Below, one piece after another: positions 6,676 to 13,332 of a stretch of DNA of 13,332 nucleotides. Position 1 is the first letter of the stretch. Each line of letters begins with the position of its first letter. Position numbers and translations under genes: made by a program. This DNA is from CAG-877 sp963660495 (lineage in GTDB: Bacteria; Bacillota_I; Bacilli_A; RF39; UBA660), in the NCBI GenBank assembly GCA_963660495.1, contig CAVKYO010000021.1:1-13332 (forward strand), in the 5' to 3' direction. The notes under the pieces were generated by a model, which saw only the letters and a list, made by a program, of their open reading frames with translations, searched no databases and was not told the origin of the DNA.

Positions 6676-7920
6676 ATGGAAAAAATACATGTAACAAGTG
6701 AAATTGGAAAATTAAAAAAAGTTTTATTACATAGGCCTGGTAACGAATTATTAAATTTAACACCAGATACATTATCAAGACTTCTTTTTGATGATATTCC
6801 ATATTTACCAGATGCTATAAAAGAACATGACGAATTTGCTAATGCTTTACGTAGTCATGGTGTTGAAGTAGTATATGTAGAAGACTTAATGGCCGATGTA
6901 TTAAATACAAGCGAAATAATTCGTGAAAAGTTTATCAGACAATACATCTTTGAAGCTGGAATACGTACACCAAAATACAAAAATTTAGCATTTGATTATT
7001 TAAATAACATTACTGATAGTAAAAAACTAGTTTTAAAAACAATGGAAGGAATTCAATTATCTGATATTCCAAGAAGAAAAAGAGAAATAGAAAAGTCTTT
7101 AGTAGACTTAATAGATGAAGAGGACAAGTTCATTGCAGAACCAATGCCAAACTTATACTTTACAAGAGATCCATTCGCAAGTATTGGAGAAGGTATAAGC
7201 TTAAATAAAATGTATTCTGTAACACGCAGTAGAGAAACAATTTATGCAGAATATATCTTTAAATATCACCCAGATTACCAAGATCAAGTGCCATTCTATT
7301 ATGAACGTTATAATCCACATCACATTGAAGGAGGAGACGTTTTAAATATCAATGACCATGTTCTAGCAATCGGTATCTCACAACGTACTCAAGCTGAGTC
7401 AATCGATAGATTAGCTGAAAATTTATTTAAAGATCCAGACTGTAAAATAGATACAATACTAGCTTTCAATATTCCAGAAAGTCGTGCTTTTATGCACTTA
7501 GATACAGTATTTACACAAGTGGATTATGATAAATTTACCTATCATCCAGGTATCATGGGTACTTTACAAGTATTTGAAATCGTTGAAGGAGATGATCCGG
7601 ATTCTGATAATGACTTAACAGTTACTGAAATCAATGCTCCATTAGATGAAATATTATCTAAATATGTAGGGCGACCAGTAACACTAATTCCATGTGCTGG
7701 TGGTGATAAAGTTTCAGCAGAACGTGAACAATGGAACGATGGTAGTAACACATTATGTATAGCACCAGGTGTTGTTGTTGTTTACGATAGAAATAATCTA
7801 ACAAATGATGTACTACGTTCATTTGGCTTAGATGTAATTGAAATTCATGGAGCTGAATTATCACGTGGACGTGGAGGCCCTAGATGTATGAGTATGCCTT
7901 TAGTAAGGGAGGATATATAA
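6676..7920 (+). CDS. arcA: Arginine deiminase
   Basis: This cytoplasmic enzyme hydrolyses L-arginine to L-citrulline and ammonia, step one of the arginine deiminase pathway. At 414 aa it has the family's normal length. Family motifs in order: HRPGNELLNLTPD near the N-terminus, FTRDPFASIGEG (mid-protein, with the catalytic/substrate aspartate), HIEGGDVL, FMHLDTVFTQVD (with the catalytic histidine), NDGSNTLCIAPGVVVVYDRN and the terminal GRGGPRCMSMPL, whose cysteine (Cys404) is the expected nucleophile. All catalytic residues look intact. AAGGAGG at 6664-6670 fixes the start. The stop TAA shares its last A with the arcB ATG. The 85-base gap upstream carries possible regulatory hairpins. Confidence 0.97.
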   Translation: MEKIHVTSEIGKLKKVLLHRPGNELLNLTPDTLSRLLFDDIPYLPDAIKEHDEFANALRSHGVEVVYVEDLMADVLNTSEIIREKFIRQYIFEAGIRTPKYKNLAFDYLNNITDSKKLVLKTMEGIQLSDIPRRKREIEKSLVDLIDEEDKFIAEPMPNLYFTRDPFASIGEGISLNKMYSVTRSRETIYAEYIFKYHPDYQDQVPFYYERYNPHHIEGGDVLNINDHVLAIGISQRTQAESIDRLAENLFKDPDCKIDTILAFNIPESRAFMHLDTVFTQVDYDKFTYHPGIMGTLQVFEIVEGDDPDSDNDLTVTEINAPLDEILSKYVGRPVTLIPCAGGDKVSAEREQWNDGSNTLCIAPGVVVVYDRNNLTNDVLRSFGLDVIEIHGAELSRGRGGPRCMSMPLVREDI

Positions 7921-8906
7921 TGAATCTACATGGAAGAGATTTTCTAAAATTAATAGATTATACTCCAGAAGAAATTAAATACCTAATAGAAGTTGCTATT
8001 GATTTAAAGAAGAAAAAACACGCTGGAATTCCACATGATGAATTAAAAGGGAAAAACATAGTTTTACTTTTTGAAAAAGATTCAACTAGAACACGTTGTG
8101 CTTTTGAAGTGGCAGGATTAGATCTAGGTATGGGAGTTACTTACTTAGGACCAACAGGATCACAAATGGGTAAGAAAGAAACAATTGCTGATACTGCTAG
8201 AGTATTAACTAGAATGTATGATGGAATTGAATATCGTGGTTTTGATCAAGAAATAGTTGAAGAAATTGCTAAGTATGCTACAGTTCCAGTATGGAATGGT
8301 TTAACTAATGAATTCCATCCAACTCAAATGCTAGCAGACTTAATGACAGCATATGAAAACTTTGGAAAGTTAGAAGGATTAAACTTAGTATTCTTAGGTG
8401 ATGCTAGAAATAATGTTGCCAATTCTCTTATGGTAATTTGTTCAAAATTAGGTGTTAACTTTACTTGTTGTGCACCAAAGGACTTATTCCCATCTGCAGA
8501 ATTAGTAAAAACTTGTGAAGACTTTGCAAAAGTATCAGGTTCAACAATTACATTAACAGAAGATGCTATGGAAGGTACTAAAAATGCAGACGTTTTATAC
8601 ACAGATGTTTGGGTATCTATGGGCGAAAAAGAAGAGCTTTGGGAACAAAGAATTAATTTACTTAAACCATATCAAGTAAATAAAGAAATAATGGAAAATG
8701 CTAATCCTAATGCAATATTCTTACATTGCTTACCATCATTCCATAACACAGGAACAACAATTGGCAAGCAAATATATGAAAAATACGGTTTAAAAGAAAT
8801 GGAAGTAACTGACGAGGTATTTGAATCAAGTCAATCAAAAGTATTTGATCAAGCAGAAAACAGACTTCATACTATTAAAGCCGTAGTATATGAGACACTA
8901 AAATAA
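7920..8906 (+). CDS. arcB: Ornithine carbamoyltransferase, catabolic
   Basis: In this context the enzyme runs citrulline phosphorolysis: citrulline plus phosphate gives ornithine and carbamoyl phosphate. The frame is open from 7884, but the true start is the ATG at 7920 (MNLHGRDFLKL), because AGGGAGG (7906-7912) lies seven bases ahead and the ATG overlaps the arcA stop as TAATG. The product is 328 aa, normal length. Motifs: FEKDSTRTRCAFE with the carbamoyl-phosphate-binding STRTR, NEFHPTQMLADLMT, the second-domain FLGDARNNVANSL, a DVWVSMGE loop contacting ornithine and HCLPSFHN with the catalytic cysteine (usual form HCLPAFH). The C-terminal VTDEVFESSQSKVFDQAENR-LHTIKA is typical of the arcB branch. 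The end overlaps the arcC ATG, again as TAATG. Confidence 0.96.
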   Translation: MNLHGRDFLKLIDYTPEEIKYLIEVAIDLKKKKHAGIPHDELKGKNIVLLFEKDSTRTRCAFEVAGLDLGMGVTYLGPTGSQMGKKETIADTARVLTRMYDGIEYRGFDQEIVEEIAKYATVPVWNGLTNEFHPTQMLADLMTAYENFGKLEGLNLVFLGDARNNVANSLMVICSKLGVNFTCCAPKDLFPSAELVKTCEDFAKVSGSTITLTEDAMEGTKNADVLYTDVWVSMGEKEELWEQRINLLKPYQVNKEIMENANPNAIFLHCLPSFHNTGTTIGKQIYEKYGLKEMEVTDEVFESSQSKVFDQAENRLHTIKAVVYETLK

Positions 8907-11290
8907 TGAAAAAAACAATAGTTATCGCATTAGGTGGCAATGCTTTAGGTAAAAGCCCAGAAGAACAGTTGGAATTAGTAAAAGGAACAGCAAAAAATAT
9001 TGTTGATCTAGTTGAAGAAGGAAATAAAGTCGTTGTATCACACGGCAATGGTCCACAGGTTGGTATGATTAACTTAGCAATGGAAGAGTCACATAAAAGT
9101 ATTAATTCACCAGAAATGCCATTTGCTGAATGTGGAGCAATGAGTCAAGGCTACATTGGATATCATCTTCAACAGTCAATTCAAGAAGAATTAGCAAGAA
9201 GAAATATTAAGAAAAACTGTGTAACTGTAATTACACAAGTAGAAGTAGATAAAAATGATAAGGCTTTCGAAAATCCAACTAAGCCAATAGGAAGTTTCTA
9301 TACAAAAGAAGAAGCTATTAAGTTGGAAAAAGAAAAAGGATATTGCATGAAAGAAGATGCCGGTAGAGGATATCGTCGTGTAGTAGCAAGTCCAAAGCCA
9401 ATAAAAATAGTCGAAATCATGAATATTCATGATTTAGTAGAAGATGGGAATGTAGTAATTGCCTGTGGAGGAGGTGGAATACCGGTAATTAAAACCCAGG
9501 AAGGTTATGAAGGCGTTGATGCAGTAATAGATAAGGACCGCACTAGTGCCAGATTAGCCCTTGATTTAAATGCTGATGCTCTTCTAATTTTAACAGCTGT
9601 AGACCAAGTTTATCTAAATTATAAAAAAGATAATCAAAAGGCCTTAAGCGAATTAACAATTAGACAAGCAACTAATTTAATCAAAAACAAACAGGTAGCA
9701 GAAGGAAGTATGCTGCCAAAAGTTGAAGCCTGTATTGACTTTGCTAAAGAGTCAAATGGCTATGCTTTAATAACTTCATTAGAAAAAGCAAAAGATGCTT
9801 TAGAAGGAGAAACAGGTACAATTATAAGAGGAAAAAGGAGTAAAAAAATGTCAAAAAGAAAAAAGAAGTTTAGTTTAGCACTATCTTCATTCTCAATAAT
9901 TTTAATACTAATATTCATGTTGGGAATTCTTTCACATTTATTACCAAGTGCCAAATTTGTTGGAGATAATATTGTTAACGGCTCTGGCGTTGTTGGAGCT
10001 AAATTATCAGATATTTTACTATCACCAATTTTAGGTTTTGGTAATGCTGTTGATGTTGGAATCTTCATCATGATTTTAGGTGGATTACTTGCTGTAATTA
10101 ATTCAACAGATGCATTAGAAACAGGAATACAAGTTCTTGTAAAAAAATTAAAAGGAAATGAATTAGCCTTAATACCAATATTAATGTTTATCTTTTCAGT
10201 ATGTGGTACAACATACGGTATGCTTGAAGAAACTGTTGGATTCTATGCATTACTTGCTGCTACAATGGTAGCTGCTGGTATGGATACAATTGTTGCATCA
10301 GCAATTGTTTTATTAGGTGCTGGTTCTGGTTGCTTAGGTTCAACTATTAATCCATTCGCTGTAGGAGCCGCAGTAGCTGCACTACCAGAAGGAACAGTAG
10401 TTAATCAGGGTATAATTATCTTTATTGGAACACTACTTTGGCTATCTACATTAGCTATTTCAATTTATTTTGTAATGAAGTATGCTAGAAAAGTAAAAGC
10501 TGATAAAGGTTCAACAATTCTTAGCTTAAGAGAACAACAAAAGATGGAAAAGAAATATGGTAAAGAAAAAATAGAAGATGATGTTGCTCTAAATAGTAAA
10601 CAAAAGTTAACTTTAATTCTATTTGGATTAACATTCCTAGTTATGATTATTGGATTCATCCCATGGGGCGAATTTGGAGTTACTTTCTTTGATAGTTGGA
10701 CAGGCTGGTTAACAGGAAGTTCATTAGGTAACTGGTGGTTTAACGAAGCTGCCTTATGGTTCTTAATAATGGCTGTAGTCATCGGTGTTGTTAATGGAAT
10801 GAAAGAAAAGAAATTTGTTGATACATTTATCGATGGAGCAGATGACATGATAGGAGTTATTTTAATTATTGCTGTAGCTCGTGGAGCAAGTGTCTTAATG
10901 CAAACAACTCATTTAGATAACTACATTATCTACAATGCCGCAGAATTATTAAGAGATGTTCCTGGATTCTTATTTGCACCATTTAACTATATAATTCACA
11001 TAATACTATCTGTATTAGTACCATCATCTTCAGGTTTAGCAACACTATCAGCTCCAATTATTGGACCATTAGCTGCTCAACTTGGACATAGTGTTGAAGC
11101 TACTGTAATGACTTTAGTTGCTGCAAACGGACTTGTAAACTTAATAACTCCAACTTGTGGAGCTATCATGGGCGGTCTAGCTTTAGCTAAAGTTGAATAT
11201 GGTACCTGGGTAAAATGGGCATGGAAAGTAGTTTTAACAATAGCAATCGCTAACATTCTACTTTTAACATTATTTACACTAGTATTCTAA
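8906..11290 (+). CDS. arcC: Carbamate kinase fused in frame to a YfcC-family antiporter
   Basis: This is one 794-codon frame. Residues 1-310 are carbamate kinase, which transfers phosphate from carbamoyl phosphate to ADP, giving ATP, ammonia and CO2. Its motifs are ALGGNALGKS, SHGNGPQVGM, PEMPFAECGAMSQGYIGYHL, GRGYRRVVASPKP, CGGGGIPV and DAVIDKDRTSARLA, and it ends at the usual ETGTIIRG. Where a stop would normally follow, the frame continues through RSKKMSKRKKKF into a membrane protein of the YfcC/DcuC superfamily with about 12 predicted spanning segments. AAGGAG at 9835-9840 and an ATG at 9848 sit inside the joint, so translation may produce a fusion, a separate transporter, or both. The start overlaps the arcB stop (TAATG) with little Shine-Dalgarno, so it is translationally coupled. 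Loss of the arcC stop by a small indel, or a sequencing error there, would also explain the joint. Confidence 0.9.
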   Translation: MKKTIVIALGGNALGKSPEEQLELVKGTAKNIVDLVEEGNKVVVSHGNGPQVGMINLAMEESHKSINSPEMPFAECGAMSQGYIGYHLQQSIQEELARRNIKKNCVTVITQVEVDKNDKAFENPTKPIGSFYTKEEAIKLEKEKGYCMKEDAGRGYRRVVASPKPIKIVEIMNIHDLVEDGNVVIACGGGGIPVIKTQEGYEGVDAVIDKDRTSARLALDLNADALLILTAVDQVYLNYKKDNQKALSELTIRQATNLIKNKQVAEGSMLPKVEACIDFAKESNGYALITSLEKAKDALEGETGTIIRGKRSKKMSKRKKKFSLALSSFSIILILIFMLGILSHLLPSAKFVGDNIVNGSGVVGAKLSDILLSPILGFGNAVDVGIFIMILGGLLAVINSTDALETGIQVLVKKLKGNELALIPILMFIFSVCGTTYGMLEETVGFYALLAATMVAAGMDTIVASAIVLLGAGSGCLGSTINPFAVGAAVAALPEGTVVNQGIIIFIGTLLWLSTLAISIYFVMKYARKVKADKGSTILSLREQQKMEKKYGKEKIEDDVALNSKQKLTLILFGLTFLVMIIGFIPWGEFGVTFFDSWTGWLTGSSLGNWWFNEAALWFLIMAVVIGVVNGMKEKKFVDTFIDGADDMIGVILIIAVARGASVLMQTTHLDNYIIYNAAELLRDVPGFLFAPFNYIIHIILSVLVPSSSGLATLSAPIIGPLAAQLGHSVEATVMTLVAANGLVNLITPTCGAIMGGLALAKVEYGTWVKWAWKVVLTIAIANILLLTLFTLVF
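9848..11290 (+). CDS. arcD: Probable arginine/ornithine antiporter, YfcC family, from internal start
   Basis: An internal start at Met315 of the arcC frame would give a 480-aa transporter, the usual YfcC length. It has a near-ideal Shine-Dalgarno, AAGGAG, seven bases upstream. The N-terminus is lysine-rich (MSKRKKKF), then come a first membrane segment (LALSSFSIILILIFMLGILSHLLP), paired re-entrant-like glycine/serine-rich stretches GAGSGCLGSTINPFAVGAA and VPSSSGLATLSAPIIGPLA, and the C-terminal NLITPTCGAIMGGLALAKVEYG-TWVKWAWK. These are family signatures. YfcC-type proteins in streptococcal and other arginine deiminase operons serve as arginine/ornithine exchangers. The role is inferred from position at the end of arcABC and not proven by sequence. 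The gene ends 53 bases before the mini-ORF of the recombinase unit, with no clear terminator between. Confidence 0.72.
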   Translation: MSKRKKKFSLALSSFSIILILIFMLGILSHLLPSAKFVGDNIVNGSGVVGAKLSDILLSPILGFGNAVDVGIFIMILGGLLAVINSTDALETGIQVLVKKLKGNELALIPILMFIFSVCGTTYGMLEETVGFYALLAATMVAAGMDTIVASAIVLLGAGSGCLGSTINPFAVGAAVAALPEGTVVNQGIIIFIGTLLWLSTLAISIYFVMKYARKVKADKGSTILSLREQQKMEKKYGKEKIEDDVALNSKQKLTLILFGLTFLVMIIGFIPWGEFGVTFFDSWTGWLTGSSLGNWWFNEAALWFLIMAVVIGVVNGMKEKKFVDTFIDGADDMIGVILIIAVARGASVLMQTTHLDNYIIYNAAELLRDVPGFLFAPFNYIIHIILSVLVPSSSGLATLSAPIIGPLAAQLGHSVEATVMTLVAANGLVNLITPTCGAIMGGLALAKVEYGTWVKWAWKVVLTIAIANILLLTLFTLVF

Positions 11291-11330
11291 GAATAATTAA
11301 TAAAGTATAAAAAATCTCGTATTATTTAAT

Positions 11331-11336
11331 AGGAGG
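11331..11336 (+). promoter_or_regulatory. Ribosome binding site for the recombinase leader ORF
   Basis: AGGAGG seven bases before the ATG at 11344 is one of the strongest Shine-Dalgarno sequences in the window. It serves the 28-codon ORF; the recombinase ATG has none of its own. Confidence 0.7.
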
Positions 11337-11343
11337 TTTTTTT

Positions 11344-11430
11344 ATGCTAAAAATTATCTATAATAAACAAGGTCCAACCCTAAAAGAATTACTAAAAAAG
11401 TACTTACAAAAAATTAATAACAATGAATGA
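11344..11430 (+). CDS. 28-aa mini-protein coupled to the recombinase
   Basis: The ORF starts at ATG 11344 with a strong AGGAGG seven bases upstream and ends with TGA at 11428-11430, overlapping the recombinase start (ATGAATGA). The product begins MLKIIYNKQG and continues PTLKELLKKYLQKINNNE. It is basic, with a short beta-like start and an amphipathic helix (LKELLKKYL). The recombinase ATG lacks a Shine-Dalgarno, so ribosomes finishing this peptide probably restart on it. The peptide could be only a translational leader, or a functional partner such as a recombination directionality factor. I recall similar short ORFs before serine recombinases of Bacillota elements but cannot confirm homology. 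Confidence 0.6.
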   Translation: MLKIIYNKQGPTLKELLKKYLQKINNNE

Positions 11431-12814
11431 CTATAAAGTAGGTATCTATCTACGACTATCAAAAGATGATTCTAATACTAAAGAAAGTGAAAGTATTATA
11501 AGTCAAAGAAGCTATATAATGAATTACCTAAACGAAAATAATTACATACTATGTAAGGAATATGTCGATGATGGTATATCAGGAACTACTTTTGATAGAC
11601 CAGGTTTAGAAGAATTATTACTCGATATAAAAAACAAAAAAATTAACTTAGTTGTAACAAAAGATTTATCCAGACTAGGTAGAAACAATGGAAAAATGAG
11701 TATACTGTTAGATGAATATTTTGTTAAATATAATGTCAGATTTATCGCAATAAATGATAATTATGATAACTCTAATAATGAAACAACAGAACTAGTCTGG
11801 CTCAAAAATGGTATAAATGAAATGTATGCTTTAGATATATCTAAAAAAGTAAAAAGTAGTTTAAAAATAAGAAAAAAGCAAGGACTATATACTGGCTGGA
11901 AAGCTCCATTCGGCTATAAAAAATCAAAGAAAGATTATCATAAATTAATACCAGATAAAAATGCATCTTTAATTGTAAAAAAAATATTCGATTTAGCTCT
12001 AAAAAATAATTATTCACAAATAGCTAGAATCTTAAATAATGAAAATATAGAAACACCAAGTTCATATGCCAATATAAGTTATATGCATCCAGAATGGAGT
12101 CCCACAACCATAAAAGAAATTCTAACAAATCAAACATACTTAGGACATACTGTCCAAGGTAAAAGAAGAAAAATAAGTTATAAATTAAAAAAAGAAGCAA
12201 AAGTAAAAGAGGAAGACTGGATAATTGTAAAAAATACTCATGAAGCAATAATTGATACTAATTTATTTAATCAAGTACAAGATAAAATATCAAAAAGAAA
12301 AGCCAAAAACAAAACAAAGACAACATATTTATTAAGCAATTTACTTTATTGTAAAGAATGTCATCACAGTATAAATATTTTAAAAAGTAAAGATAAAAAA
12401 AGACTTTATTGTAGCTGCTCATACTATAGAAGAAATCCTAAAAAGTGTTCACCAAAGTGTATGAATTATCAAAAATTAGAAAGTCAAATTAAAAATGAAA
12501 TAAAAAACATAGTAGAGCCAGTAATAATTAGTATTATTGAAAAAGAAAACAGTCAAATCCAAAAAATAAATAAAATATCCTTGTCCTTAAAAAAAACACA
12601 TATCAATTATTTAAATAAAAAAATAACTAAAGAAAAGTATCAGAAAATAGAAGAAGAATTAAAAAAAGAGTTATCAGTCATAAAAAACAAAACAAAATAT
12701 AACATCACTGAAATTTTAAATGATAAGTCTTTTTTAGAACTAATAATAGAAAAAATATATCTAACTAAAGATAAAAATATAGAGCTTTATCTAAATTTTA
12801 ATAATCTTTTTTAA
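11423..12814 (+). CDS. Serine recombinase (resolvase / recombinase / zinc-ribbon), probable integrase of the element
   Basis: This 463-aa site-specific recombinase probably integrates and excises the 8.5-kb element. Residues 1-150 form the resolvase catalytic domain: YLRLSKDD with the nucleophile Ser13 and Arg11, SIISQRSYIMNYL, YVDDGISGTTFDRPGLEELL, and VTKDLSRLGRNNGKM with the conserved arginines. Residues about 165-280 are the 'recombinase' DNA-binding domain (APFGYKK..., YSQIARILNNENIETPS). Residues about 310-350 are a zinc ribbon with CKEC and a later cysteine cluster (CSCSYYRRNPKKCSPKC), followed by a lysine-rich coiled-coil-like tail. It groups with TnpX/TndX-like large serine recombinases of Bacillota but is shorter than TnpX. 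It is the last gene of the element; its stop codon lies inside the right inverted repeat. Base composition is more AT-rich than the arc genes, hinting at separate ancestry. Confidence 0.93.
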   Translation: MNDYKVGIYLRLSKDDSNTKESESIISQRSYIMNYLNENNYILCKEYVDDGISGTTFDRPGLEELLLDIKNKKINLVVTKDLSRLGRNNGKMSILLDEYFVKYNVRFIAINDNYDNSNNETTELVWLKNGINEMYALDISKKVKSSLKIRKKQGLYTGWKAPFGYKKSKKDYHKLIPDKNASLIVKKIFDLALKNNYSQIARILNNENIETPSSYANISYMHPEWSPTTIKEILTNQTYLGHTVQGKRRKISYKLKKEAKVKEEDWIIVKNTHEAIIDTNLFNQVQDKISKRKAKNKTKTTYLLSNLLYCKECHHSINILKSKDKKRLYCSCSYYRRNPKKCSPKCMNYQKLESQIKNEIKNIVEPVIISIIEKENSQIQKINKISLSLKKTHINYLNKKITKEKYQKIEEELKKELSVIKNKTKYNITEILNDKSFLELIIEKIYLTKDKNIELYLNFNNLF

Positions 12815-12820
12815 AGACGA
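12804..12820 (-). repeat. Right terminal inverted repeat of the element
   Basis: ATCTTTTTTAAAGACGA is the exact reverse complement of 4299-4315. It overlaps the last codons and stop of the recombinase gene (to 12814) and lies two bases from the shared CCC core (12823-12825). Confidence 0.85.
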
Positions 12821-13275
12821 AACCCAGCTCGTCCTCCGATAACATCTTTTCCTTTTAAATCATCTAAAGTAAAATTATCAAATTTCTCTCTAGATACTAA
12901 GAATGATCCATCCTTTTGTGTAAGTTGTGCAAAAGTTTTTAAATAATCCTTTTCATTAGCATTATAAACATAAATTGTAGCCTCACTTCCAGAAAATCCT
13001 ATATCAGCATCTCCTGATAATACTGCAGCAGTAACTTTATCTGCACCAGCAGTTAGAATTAAATCAACATCAATTCCATTATCTTCAAAATAACCATTTT
13101 CTATAGCGGCATACATTGGTGCATAAAAAATAGTATGAGCCACTTCAGCTAAGGTTATCTTTGTATTCTTATTAGTATCATCCTTTTTACCCTTATTTAA
13201 ATCTAAGAATAAAGAACCAACCATTAAAAATACTAAAACAAAAAATAAGCAATAAAATAAAATATTCTTTTTCAT
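12811..13275 (-). pseudogene. N-terminal part of interrupted NMT1/SsuA-like substrate-binding protein
   Basis: This is the front half of the binding protein whose end is at 3744-4295. The start at 13275 has GAGGAG four bases upstream. It begins with a lysine-led hydrophobic segment (FYCLFFVLVFLMVGSLFLDL) without a lipobox, so the protein may be membrane-anchored or have an unusual signal. Then comes the NMT1-type first lobe: KITLAEVAHTIFYAPMYAAI, ENGYFEDNGIDVDLI, GADKVTAAVLSGDADIGFSG and the glycine turn GGRAG ending at residue 151. Native coding stops at 12823; the last three residues FRL and the stop at 12811-12813 are element sequence. It probably makes a truncated, non-binding product. 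Its ATPase and permease partners are 8.5 kb away on the far side of the element. Confidence 0.88.
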
Positions 13276-13332
13276 AAATCTCCTCTCATAATAAAGTCAA
13301 GTATTTCCTATACAAAACTTTATAAATTTTTT

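Larger units (their letters stand above)
4296..12825. mobile_element. 8,530-bp serine-recombinase element carrying the arginine deiminase pathway
   Basis: The element splits a minus-strand substrate-binding-protein gene, and removing it restores that gene in frame. Its boundaries are the CCC triplets at 4293-4295 and 12823-12825, one of which counts as element. Each lies next to a copy of a 17-base inverted repeat (4299-4315 and 12804-12820). Cargo in order: amino-acid ABC importer (3 genes), arcA, arcB, arcC-arcD, a mini-ORF and a serine recombinase, all on the plus strand and opposite to the host gene. There is no DDE transposase and no longer target duplication, consistent with two-base-overlap strand exchange by a serine recombinase. 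There are no conjugation, replication or relaxase genes, so it would be an integrative but not self-transmissible element. The staphylococcal ACME, mobilised by Ccr serine recombinases, is the nearest known parallel in concept. Confidence 0.88.

Noticed and set aside
7884..7919. Upstream start of arcB at 7884
   Set aside because: It would overlap arcA by 37 bases and add residues (MYEYAFSKGGYI) not seen in the family; the Shine-Dalgarno at 7906-7912 points to 7920.
11297..11325. Promoter TTAATA-17-TATTAT for the recombinase unit
   Set aside because: Transcription would start at about 11332, within AGGAGG; in AT-rich DNA the match is not convincing, though weak expression cannot be excluded.
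337..12814. TGA reassigned to tryptophan (Mollicutes-type code)
   Set aside because: The large genes use TGG for tryptophan, have no in-frame TGA and end with TAA or TAG at family-typical lengths.
4290..12826. A DDE transposon with a target-site duplication
   Set aside because: Only a three-base CCC is shared at the junctions, no DDE transposase is inside, and a serine recombinase sits at the end; the junctions fit two-base-overlap exchange instead.
13288..13316. Promoter TATTAT with a weak -35 before the N-terminal binding-protein fragment
   Set aside because: The -10 ends only three bases before the Shine-Dalgarno, so a transcript from it would start inside the ribosome site; the true promoter is probably beyond the window.
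1..13332. CRISPR arrays, tRNA or rRNA genes, known riboswitches
   Set aside because: No regularly spaced repeats, cloverleaf-like segments or recognisable riboswitch cores were seen on either strand.

Overview
The window is AT-rich DNA with dense Shine-Dalgarno-led genes, standard TGG tryptophan codons and no in-frame TGA in the main genes. This fits a low-GC Bacillota, perhaps one of the uncultured gut Bacilli. The lineage is inferred from gene style only.

Layout: (1) 1-336 holds a degraded C-terminal scrap of a probable IS66-type transposase, a terminator, and the promoter of the next gene. (2) 337-1524 is a stand-alone FIST sensory-domain protein. (3) 1752-2162 is a small Nudix hydrolase, bracketed by two copies of a terminator plus permease-tail sequence. 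(4) On the minus strand is a NitT/TauT-type ABC transporter operon: permease 2221-3018, ATPase 3005-3754, and a substrate-binding protein whose gene is cut in two (C-terminal part 3744-4289, N-terminal part 12811-13275). (5) Between the two halves lies an 8,530-bp element, 4296-12825, with every recognised gene on the plus strand.

The element carries a lipoprotein/permease/ATPase amino-acid importer, arginine deiminase (arcA), ornithine carbamoyltransferase (arcB), carbamate kinase (arcC) joined in frame to a YfcC-family antiporter (arcD-like), a 28-codon mini-ORF and a 463-aa serine recombinase. The ends are 17-bp inverted repeats. Each lies next to a CCC triplet (GGG on the minus strand) shared by both junctions. 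Removing the element rejoins the minus-strand gene exactly in frame as GGRAG|GMPEM, giving a 333-codon substrate-binding protein.

Together the cargo forms a complete arginine-to-ATP module: import of arginine, conversion to citrulline, ornithine and carbamoyl phosphate, ATP formation, and probable arginine/ornithine exchange. It is packaged with its own recombinase and inserted into a transporter gene. The arrangement resembles in concept the staphylococcal arginine catabolic mobile element (ACME), but is much more compact, has a different target and a different recombinase. It is the main discovery of the window.
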